NCBI RefSeq assembly: GCF_947242115.1
Contig: NC_074713.1
Span: 10,732,001-10,796,000, forward strand
Length of the DNA: 64,000 bases
Reading direction: 5' to 3'
From: Biomphalaria glabrata
Taxonomy: Eukaryota; Mollusca; Gastropoda; Planorbidae
In this document: positions 42,904 through 54,900 of the stretch, piece by piece
Layout of the letters: every line of letters starts with the position of its first letter
How positions within the stretch are numbered: position 1 is the stretch's first letter
The notes under the pieces: model-generated
Told to the model about the DNA's origin: nothing
The model's database searches: none
What the model saw: the letters and a program-made list of their open reading frames with translations, nothing else
Made by a program: the position numbers and the translations under genes

Positions 42904-45900
42904 ATGGCAGCTATGTTGTCATCATTACTACTATTCTTCCTGACAATATCAGTCTCGTGGCAACCAGCCTTTTGTAAACCATCTCAAGGTGTTTGGGACT
43001 TCACTATAGATAAAGTAAGGGGGCCCGCTTATCCGCTTAAAATGTTTTAATAATCGTTGACTTTAAAACAGGATCTAATCTAGAATTAGAATCTAAACTA
43101 AGACTAACTTAGTCGACTTAGAGTTAAACTTGACGACGACTCTGTCACAGTCACAGTCTGAGTCTGTGTCACTAAGTTGTCTAAGTCAGTCTAACTTAGT
43201 CTAAGTGACCCTAAGTCTAAGTCAGTGAGTAAGATGAGTAAGAGTAAGTCTTAAGACTTAACTTGTCTTAAGATTAAAATAAAAATTAAAGTTTAATAAA
43301 GTAACTTAGAGTATAGTAAAAAGTATTAGTATACACTCAATAATACAGTTAGTAAAGTTAGTTATACTGAGTATACTATAATCAATCAGTATAAAGTTTA
43401 TAATAAACTATAATTAGTATAATAAAGTAAGATTTAAATTCTTGACTAGGCTCACTAGGACGACTCTTTACTGAGACTGAGTTGAGTCTGCTCCTATTCA
43501 TAATCCAATTTATAATAATATACACTTTCATAACACACTTCCTAAACACTAAACACATTTCATACATCCACTGTAACAAGATGCCATTATGATTATTAAA
43601 TCTTAATACAATGAATAAAATGAGACACAGAGGAATAAACACAGTGAATTACTGGCTGGACTTCAACTGGCTTCTAGCTCTAACTGAACTCAATTCTCAA
43701 ATAAGACCTTTCTGTTTTATACTCCAATTCTGTTATGTTTAGAAGAATCTCTGAAAATTCGAAATAGAATTAAAATATTTTCAATTCTTATATTCTTTTA
43801 CCGTCTTGGAATTTCTGAAACTTTATTCCACACTACATTGATTTGATCTCATTCTCTTTAACTAGCCTTCTATTATTAATCATGACCTAACTAACTTGAT
43901 TCTTTATCATTCTTCAATATGGTATCCTTCTATCATTAATCTTGACCTAGCTAACTTGACTCTTTACCATTCTTCAATATGGTAGCCTTCTATTATTAAT
44001 CTTGACCTAACTAACTTGATTCTTTACCATTCTTCAATATGGTAGCCTTCTATTATTAATCATGACCTAACTAATTTGATTCTTTACCATTCTTCAATAT
44101 GACCTGAAATCTCTAGAAATTGGTCACATGATATATGTGCGTGCTGTTGTTTCCTGCTGTTGGTTATTTATGAATGAACATTCTAAAATTTGACACTTTG
44201 AATACTTTGAAATGTAACAATAATAATAGCCAGCCAAAAGAGACAATCATGTTGAAAACACATTCTCTTAAACTTTCTCCAAAACATTTTTTGTATGGTG
44301 GTAAGTAGGTCAAGGTTGTTGGTAAGGCTATTTCATAGCTTCTGATATTCGAGCTAAAAATATTGAAACCTGCTTTGCTTACCAAGCATGGGTGGACCCT
44401 CTAAGTTTGTGTTTACACAAACTCTCTTTGTAATCTTTTTTTTTTAAAAAAAGCTTATATCAACTCACTTTGCCTGTCTCTATGGTACAAATTCTGAGCA
44501 TGTTATTTCTCCCACACCCATTCTCTGATTGAATTGAAACTTTACACTTTTATTTATTGCACCTAACAAAGCATAAACCAATAAAAAAAAAATTAACCAA
44601 TTAGTCAATTAATTTTGGTAATTAATTATTTTGTTTGATATTAAAAAGGGAAATAAATTGTACATTATTTAGATATATAGTTGCAAATGTGAATTTCTTC
44701 CCACTAGATAAGCTTTATTTTTCATACAAGTATTTTTATATTTTGCTTGTTTTACACACACATACCAGTGTACCGGCACCTTTTGGAATGTGGAGAAAAA
44801 AATATTGCTTTTCTTGTATTATTTATTATTAATTTATTAGTAGTTAAAAGTTGGTACCAAGTTAGTACTGAGTAGCGGCACCTAATCACATATATATACC
44901 TATTTTATGCTATATTACATGAAAATTATGCCAGCTTCTTGAGTTTTTCAGTTTTTAGATTCAGATCTATCTTATGTTTAAAAATAACATAAGTATATAG
45001 ATATTATCATATGTGTCTGATAATCTGATATCTTTCCACCATCCATGAGAAGAACTCAGTAAAAGATATTTCATCCATTGAAGGGCTACTAGAATTTACA
45101 GACGAAAAAGCATGCAGTGGAATGGGGGGGGGGGGGGGGGGCGGGTGTATTATAATGCTAAATTTTAATTGGATGCTGTTTAAAAAATGGATTGCAGTCA
45201 AAATTAACATCATATTGATAAAATTTAAAGCATTTAAGGCTTTTTAAAAATATAAACTTTCAAGCAAAAAGATTGCTATTCCACCTTATTCAATGTAATG
45301 CATTTTTTGTTGAATTAATCATTTCAGGAAAATACAATATTGTACCTTACCAAAAGTGCTTTTACAGATACACAGCTATCAGTTTCTAGTAAGTACCAAT
45401 GTTTTTATTTTTATAAGCTGGCATTACATCAGGAAAAAAAAGCAAACACCAAAAGGTTAAGCTTAACTGAATATTCATAATGTAAATTTGGATTCCAAAC
45501 ATTGTAGCTTTCAGCTAGCTTGAATTGGGTGTGTACAAATTTATTTTTGTCAAGGGCTGCACCACTAGTAAAAGTTTGAGAAACACTGCTGTAGTTGAAC
45601 TCTAAAAGTTTTTACCCCTCTCTGACATAGTCCTGGAGTTACACTGTATACTGTTAAGAACCTCCCTCTCTGACTTTTAATGATTTAACTGTATGGAATT
45701 TAGCTCTGGTGATATGAAGGGAGAGTACTCCATGAAGGATTACGGGCATGACATGGCCTAAATTGTGCCGATGTGCCAAAAACTCAAAACTCATGTACTC
45801 AACTCTGACTCAGTCCATGAGTTACACTGTATAATTTTAAGAACATCTCTCTCTTTCTCTCTCACATGATTTACTGCAAATTGTAACTTAAATGGTATGG

Positions 45901-48900
45901 CTTGATGACAAAGTTTTCTGGCACTTTCTTCTTTGTTTCATGGCTGCAAAAGTAATGTTATTCTGTGGCAAGTTTCAGTTAATCTGATGTCAGGTTCTCA
46001 GAGTCACAAGAGTTGGGTGGGCACTTCAGATGTTTGTTCTGAGTCACATGAAATCCAATATAATAGAAAAGTTCAATTTTGTATTTTATAACAAAAAGTA
46101 AATATATTCAAACTACAATTTTGTTTCTAGTAATAAACTAATTTATTGTTTCTCAAATATAACTACTAGTTTTTTTGTAAACAGTAACTTGTGAAAATGA
46201 TCAAGAGGTGGATTTACAGATTCTTTGGTTCTTTGGGAGACAACGTTGTGCGAATGTAGTTTGGAATCAGGTAAGCTTAGAGTATTTCTGATATAGTTTT
46301 GGAGGTTGAAAAAATTCCTTAAAATTATGTTTTATAGTACAATTTTGTGCAGTGCAATTAAAAGGGAAAAAAAATGAATTGATACTAACGAAAAAATGTG
46401 GAGCACTTTCATGCTTATTCTGTATTCAATATATATTCTACTTTATAAATATAACAACCAATCGTTTCTAAAAGCACTTTAGTTGTTTAAAATCTCTGGA
46501 ACTGCAATTAAAAGCCATCTTAAAAACATAAATAAAAACAATACCTACATATTAGGTATTCTAGTATTTTACATGTGATGCTGGTTAGTGATACTGGTCT
46601 GTAATTTCCCCGATCAGATTTATCACCTTTTTTTAATTAGAGGAGTAACATGAGCTTCTTCCCAGTCCCTCACTCCCCTACCCTGATAAGTGATGTGCCT
46701 GAAACGGTATTTTGAACACTGGTGCTTAGTTCTTTGAGCAATGTTTTTAATTATATATTTTTAAGAGGTTATTTCCTAGGTCTGATCAAACCTATTTTAA
46801 TTGTATAGATATATTTTAATTATACATTTTTTAAACTCAACATGTATAACATTTTTTTTTACAGAATGAAACAGAAGTTCTAACTAAAAAATTCAGTGGC
46901 GTACTCTCTAACGTTGCCATTAGTTCTTGGTTCTCACACTATGCTTACAAGTTGGAATCATTTCATTGCACCAAAAATAAACACATAACATTACATGTAA
47001 GTAGTTCCATGATGAATTCTTTTCAAATTGGCATTGGCAAATTTTTATTATTTTTATTACATGACTGCGTTCTAGTTAGGAAGTAGTCTGATTGTTAATA
47101 TGTTTGTTTAATGTTAACAATTTGCTGTAATGCCAAATTCAATTTTTTATTTATAAGCATTTAATTTTTTAAACTAAAAAAAAACTTACAAAAAATTAAT
47201 GTTTGGTTTTTTAACTTTCAGCCTGCCAATGTCACTGTGGAAGAAGTAAGTCAAAAAGTTTTTTAACATAGCAAGTCAAAACTAGTCTTCAAATTCAGAC
47301 TGTACAATAAACTGCTGGGTATTTGGGGAAGAACATGCTAGGTTTTACTTTATGCAAAGTGTTACTATGTATACAATTTTAAATTTCTTAATATGCTTAA
47401 CCATAATCAAACACAAATAATTATGTTAATGAATACTTATTTATTTTTCCTTGTTTATTTTTTGGCATTTTATTAGCCTTATTAAATAGTTAACTCTTTC
47501 AAAGCAAATTATTTTGACAAAATGGAGTTTTCTAGGCTATGTACTAAGAAATTGTAATATTTACATTTTTTGATCTTACAAAATAAATTATAAAAAAGGA
47601 ACCACTAAACACAGTTGTTGTTTTTTTAAACATGTTGTTCCTGCATCCTATTTACAACCAAAACAAAGAACAATCTCTCTCATATCCGGAAAATAAAAAA
47701 AAAAAAAAGAGACATCCAGGTTTCTGCTGAAAAAAAAAAATTAGCCTTAAAATAATGGTGAAATAAATATTATATACCAAGTAACTCCCTGAGAGTAAAG
47801 CGCACTGAAATATTTATTCATCTTTTTGGTACTGGTAATGGAATATCTAATATTATTAACATAAACTAAAATGTTTTCAATGCTATGCATATAACACTAG
47901 TGTCAAGTTGTACATTGTGGCAAATGAGATTCATTTAACTGGTTATCCTATTTCTTTCTGTTTATATGTTTGAAATTCGTCTTCACTACATTTGTATTGT
48001 GTTTGTTCATTTATTGAATTATTAAAGCTTTTTTTTTTTATATTTTAGTGCTTTAATCTGTCTGTAACATATATACTTAATGTTTTGTTATTGTCCATTT
48101 GAGGATTCTACAACCAAACAGAATACAAAAGAGCCAGGAAAGGAAACCAAAGGAGCATCCACATTGTCCCAAGAAGAGGGGACTAAGAAAACAGACTCAG
48201 GGGGGGAAAAAAATGAAAATGCCAATAGAAGAAAACGAGACACTCAAGTTTCTGAGACAGATAAACCAAAAGTTGAAACCCCCAAAAATGATCCAGCTGT
48301 AATACCAGCAGGTGATAAAGTAAGTCCAAGGAAATTTTTTTTTATTTTCATATTTTTATGCATGATAATTATGTTAGTTTGCCAAGTGCATCATAACAGT
48401 GTAATCATAATGTACAGTGACATCCATGGTTCTGTTGAAATTAAAGAATTTAAAATTACAGCATTTACTATTGACATAATCTGTGTATCATGGTGATAAA
48501 TGTCTCCTGAAACATGCTTCTGGCTTCTTTTTTTTTTTTTAGCAGCAGTGCTCAAGAATTCAATAAACCAATCTGTAAATTAAAAAAAAAACATATTTGG
48601 TATGAACTTCTGTCTAGCACTTTAAGCCTGACTAAATATTATCAAAAAGAGTCTATACAATAACAATATAGAGACATTAGTGTCTAATACAAAAAAAACA
48701 ACAACAGCTCAAACTGTAGATCTGGTTGTTCAGCGAATTATTTATTTCTTGTTATAATCAAATTGTTACATTTGTTTGCCATGTAATTAAAAATATATCT
48801 TGTCTTTTTAAAAATTTTCTTTATGTTTAGATTGATCATGATGCAAGACAGTTAATTAAAGCTTGGACGGATGGCTATTATATGTTTTTTATCAAATTCT

Positions 48901-51900
48901 TACCAGCAAATTCTACATCTTTACCAGATGATTTGAATATTAAAGGTTAGCTTTAGATATTATTTTTATATTGGAAATAATATTATCATGTTTTACAAAA
49001 CAAATGCAGTTTTTGTTGGTTTACATGTTTTGGAAGTTGCTTCAGAATGGAAGATTATTACATCCTAGCTTAAACCATCTGCAAGACAGTGAAAGCAGCA
49101 GGCAGGGTTTGAATCGGTCCATTGAACTCATAGAATTATTTGGTTTGAATATCAAATTAAATTTGAATTGAAAACAGGTCAATAGGGATAGTATGACCTT
49201 TTTTTAAAAAAATTGTATTTATCAAGCAGTTGAAAGTAATATTAAAAGTCTTCAGAGAAAGCAACATATAGGAACTTATAACATCATTTCTGAGATATTG
49301 AGATACTCTTTATCACATCCGCTAAATTTCTTTCAAGACATATTAAAATCTGCAGCTACTAATAATTGTAATCATATAATAACAGCTATTTTGATTTGTT
49401 TCAAGACGTTAGCAATTAATGTACTATTAAATAGTGGAACTTATGAACTATTAACATTAACAAAAATATTATTGTATGTTTTATTTGTAAAATACTAGTA
49501 GGAGGTTTGCAACATAAACTTTTATTTAATTATTTTTTCTTCAGTTAACATCAGATTTAGCTATGGGGACAGCTATCTTGCTGCAGTCGACTGGCCACTA
49601 TTATTTGTGAGTAGATTTTTTAAAACTAGTTTTTAATGCATGACATAGATTTTTTTTTTCTATTTTCTGGCAGTAGTGAATTCACTCTTTGCTTTCATGT
49701 TTTATTGTCAGTTTTATGGAATCATGGGATTGGTTTACATTGGCTTTGGGCTCATGTGGCTTATTATGCTGGCTTGTAATTGGCGTGATTTACTCAGAGT
49801 TCAGTTCTGGATTGGCGGAGTCATTCTCCTTGGTAAGCAGTTTGCTGTTTGGATTTTATGTTTAACATACACACCTTTTTACAACAGGCGATTAACATAC
49901 AGGAACTTATATTCATGAAATGGAAAGTTGTGTCCATCTTTATAGAAAGCAATACAACACATAAAATGCACATGACAGTGTAATTCATTTGTGTACATGT
50001 TTTAGGTGAAGATTAAAAGTGTTGCTTGGACACAGCAAAATAATTTTTCTACTTTTGCAGAATTGAAAGAAAACAAAAAGATGATTAATAATCTTACTAG
50101 TCTCTAATTCCAGAGATGAGAATTTGTTTTGAATTGAAAGACTAAGACTACAAAGCAACCTTACTAGTCTCTAAATTCAAGAGACAAAGGCATTTGTCTT
50201 TGTAAGAATGCTATAAATAAAATAAATAAATAAAGGCTTTTATATAGCGCTACTTTCATGCTTATAGCATGCTCAGAGCGGTAGGGTCCTATCTCATTTG
50301 TGGGCCAGTTGGGGGAGGGGGTAACTAGGAGAAGGTTTTTCCGTGCTGCCTTTTAGGCGCTCAGTAAACACAACTCTTCCCAAGTCGGGTGTCGAACCTC
50401 GAGCCTCCTTCATAGGTAGCCAAGCCAAGTTCAAGCGCACTTAGCCTCTTGAGCACGCTTCCCAGTTTTTGGGGGCCTGCATGTATTTGCTTATAATGGC
50501 ATCTCAATCAGTTAACCTTCAATGAATCTTTCTCCCTTTTTTTCTAATGTAGTCATCTTTGCAGGTATGCTTGAGAAGGCTGTATTTTTTGCGGAATATG
50601 AGAATATCAACAAGACTGGCCAATCTGTGAAAGGGGCCATAATTTTTGCTGAGCTTGTGTCCTGCTTGAAGAGAACACTAGCCAGGATGCTGGTCATCAT
50701 TGTCAGCCTTGGTTATGGTATTGTAAAGTAAGTCTCATTAGCACATTTCCTTTGACTTCGGTTAGCATTTAACCTTTAAATGTTTGATCAGGATATTAAA
50801 CACTAAATGCAGTTTATATTCTACTACTTTTGGTTCTACAAAATATTTTCGGGGCTTATTCATAAAACATATAGATTTATAACATGAAACATAGAAAAGA
50901 AGCATGAAAAAAATTCTTCAATAGTATATAAATATAAAAAGTTCCAATTGGATATGAATGTGTAATTGACTCGGCCAATGCTAGCTAGAAGGCAGGCTGA
51001 AACTATTGAACTTCTACATCACCATCCGAATCAAAAACCCCATTAGTAACGAACCATGCTGAGATTACTCCCTTAGAGCACGGAAGAGGAAGTGGGCAGT
51101 GAGTTGTAAGGTCGCCTTGTCCCCGTACAAGGACAGACCTTTTGCCGCACATGGACCAATACTCTCTCTCTCAATTCCTTGTCCCGATCGTCCCACCATC
51201 CAGATTCCTAAGAAGTATCTGTTCTGTAATAGTAATGCAGGAATAAACAAGAGAATTTTATGTCAGATAACCAAAGTTACATTTTTAGTGCCCCCCTCCG
51301 AAAGGGGAATAGCAACTATTTTTTTTTTTTTTTTCTCTGTATGTATGTCCCTCTGTCCGTCCTGCTTAGATCTCCAAAACTAGATTTTGCAAAGAGAAAA
51401 GAGAAGGAGTGCATTTAGTATGTATATAAATCAAAAATATTTTTAAACAACATTCAATAAGCAGTGTTTATTTTTATACAAGTGGAGCATTCAAGTGGTA
51501 TCATGTCGTCAGTTGGCCTTACAATACAATAATATTGGCAACATTTTTAACATAGCATGTCTCTTTTTGATAGGGTTGTGGTTATTGATAGTTTGCAGCT
51601 CATAGCTTCTGATATTCATGCTTAAAATATTGAAGCCTATCTTTTACCTCCCTGAGTGGATCACTTCAGGAGCCGCTTCTGAGTTTGTGGTTCCACACAA
51701 ATATTATCTTTATAACCTTTTTTTTCCACAAAAGCCTGAAGAACAAAGAGAATGAAAATAATTGCATTTATTTTTTTCTTGAAAGATACATTTTAACTAG
51801 CTTTGTATAACAGCATCTCTGTTTTACTTGTTTGACCATTTTGATAATAACTTTAAAAGAAATACTTTTTATGATAAGTGGTAAGTTTAGAAAAGTTTTA

Positions 51901-54900
51901 TTAATTTTTTTCCCCTTTACAGACCAAGACTTGGGCAAACATTCCATAAAATTCTTGCAGTTGGACTGATATTCTTTATATTGGCTTCTATTGAAGGCTG
52001 CATGAGAGTTTTAACTGTAAGTTGTTTATTTTTTATTCAAGTGAACATTTACAAATCATTTATGACAGTTTTTCAGCTTATTTTAAATTAATTTATGGAA
52101 TGATAGTCATTCATAAAAAAAAACTACACAATAATTGTTTTTAGATTTTGCTTTATTTATTTATAGTATGTTATTATCTCCAATTTTGTTTTTTTTCTTG
52201 GCCAGGAGAAAACAGACCAATCCAAACAGCAACTTCTACCTGGTGTTCCCCTGGCAGTTACTGATGCTCTTATTTTCTTTTGGATATCCTTGATTTCTTT
52301 AGCAACACTTTATTTGTTTTTTGTTTTTTTTTCAAGTTTTTTTTTATTATAGTAAATGATATATAAAACAAACATAAGGTTTAAAATCTGTGCAGAACAG
52401 ATGTCTAAAGGGCTTCTGTGTAAGCTTTTCTATTTCGTTTTCATTTGAAAAATATGAATACTTTTAATTTAGAAGAAAATATCATTCCTTGACTCCTTGC
52501 ACATATTCACTTCCTTGCTGCAGACTACCAGAACTCTTCGACTGCGGAGAAATGTTGTAAAACTGTCTCTTTACAGACATTTTACTAATACTCTTATTTT
52601 TGCCGTATTAGGTAATTCTGTGGCTTTTTGCCTTGTTTCTCCTTCTAGAGCAATTTATTGTAAAAAAAAAAATATTTCTCTTTACGAGTTTTTTTTTTTT
52701 AAAGTAGACTTTTAAAAATTCTCCTCTGCCTTTTTCCATTTTCTTTCTATTTCAACACATATTGGCATCACAATGTTTACCTAGTTCTGATGTGCCATTA
52801 AAACCAAACATAAAACATTTATAAGTGATTGTAACATGGAGCCATTAATAATAGGATTCTCATGATTGTGTTTTGAAGAGCAATTTATTGTCTCCACCTT
52901 TATATGACGTGGACTCTGAGATGCCTGTTAATCTATTCCAACTCATTACTTTGATACACTGGAAAACACAGTGATGGATATAATTTTCTTGAGTTAAATG
53001 CTTGTAAACTCAGTTCATGAAGTAATTCAAAATAGAAATCACATGCACAATAATAACTTGACTGACATAAGATAATACAGATGAAATAAAACATGATGAA
53101 AATACAAACAATTAATAATAATCCAGCAAAGAATAAGTACAATAAACAATCCGTTTGACTAGTGACTGTGAACAATGACCAATGACAGTGAACATTGACT
53201 CACAACCCAATATCTAGCTCTATGCTACTTTACTTAAACAGAGCTAGTACCTACAAAGATTCTTCTGGATTCTTTACATCACTGATAGTAAATTCTACAA
53301 GCTTCCCAAAATTCCAACTTGATCCTATATTTTAGTTGATTCAAATCGAGGTTATCTAGAAGGATCCCTCGTACACTCAATGTGACCTAATAACATGGAT
53401 AGTTCATGTACTAATGGTCAGCCATTATCATGAGCTGTCAAGCATGACATTATACACAAACATGTGATAAGAATGTATGGAAGCTTTACCAAGTTACACT
53501 TGCTAATTTATCATGTCAGTAACTTTTTGAACAACCAATAACATATGTACTTTGCATACACAGCCTCTATAGCCTACATGATCTGGTCTCTGACTCAGCA
53601 CAAATTTAAAGAATGTCTTTCAGTAAGTGAACCCATTTGTTTGTAATACATTTATGTTTATATACATTTTTGTTCCTATCTTTTTTATCATATCTCTGAA
53701 TTCTATTTCACCTTCTTTAAATACTTTCACTTATATTGCGTCACTTTGTGTATGGCCTTATGTCAGTAAAGTTGAGTGACAAAATTGATTATTTTCTGTT
53801 GGTATATGTGTATAGGCCAGGATTTAATATGTTTAAAAAGTCCAAAACCTTTTTTCTATTAGGAAAGTATCAACATTTTTTTTTCGGAGCTTAACTAGAA
53901 CAATCAGGAAATGGCTGTTTATTCTCACCTCTGTTAAACATTTTTATTACATCTTGTGTTTTATTGTCCTCCTTGTTGATTACAATTTTCAATGTAAACA
54001 CTGTCCCACAGGACTGGAAAGAACTTTGGTTGGATGATGCCTTTTGGCACCTTCTCTTTTCTAGTATTCTCTTTGTCATCATGATCTTGTGGCGGCCAAC
54101 GGTAAACAATCAAAGGTAATTGCTACTGACTCACATTTATTTCAATTAATTAACGTGCTTTTTTCTAACGATTGAGAAATAAATTTTGACAAGAATCAAT
54201 TCTGCCTTGCTAAGTAACTTTATATTGATTTTGAGTTAGTTTTGACTATTTTTTTTATTTTACTATTATAAAAAAAAGGAATGGAAAATAGAAAAATATG
54301 ATTCAAAGTTTGCAGTTGATTCTGTTTACTAAATATTAACAATGACTTATTAAAATGATTATTCTGTTTGGTTTCAGATATGCCTTTTCCCCATTGTTGG
54401 ATGCTGCTGAGGATGAACTTGAGGATGACCCCCAATTAAGTGAAGCCTATGGTGAGGTTTTGTTTTTTTTACTTCACTTATACGACTGACCTATATATTT
54501 AAAGATATTTCCCCTTCCTTTTTTTCTGTCATTGAACTAATGCTATTTCTGTGGTTAAATTATCAGGGTGCTGTAATGGAACATTCGGTTTTATTATAAA
54601 TTTCTTTTGATTGACCTAATTCTATACAAAGTAAATTTCAATATGCAGTACATTTGAAATGGAAAAAAGAAACTAAATTAATTTTATAGTTCTACTGAAG
54701 TGGCTTCATATGGGGACAGCTTATTCTCAGGTATATGTTGTATGGTATCCAAGGTTGTTTTCATATCAGTCAAAATCCTTAAAATGTTCACAAAAGACAA
54801 TCATAAATATATGGTGTATTCCCTAGATGGCATGAAAATGAGATCCAAACCACAGAGAAATGGAGGTCCGAATGCTAATGAGGATGGCAAAAATGTAAGT

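Noticed and set aside
43480-43830. Possible shared element with 52900-53400
   Set aside because: The composition and a few phrases (ATCTAGCTCT or similar) look alike, but no ordered word match was strong enough to claim a family.
48099-48302. Alternative plus-strand frame over TMEM87 exon 6
   Set aside because: The frame that joins in phase to exons 5 and 7 is the adjacent one; this is a shadow.
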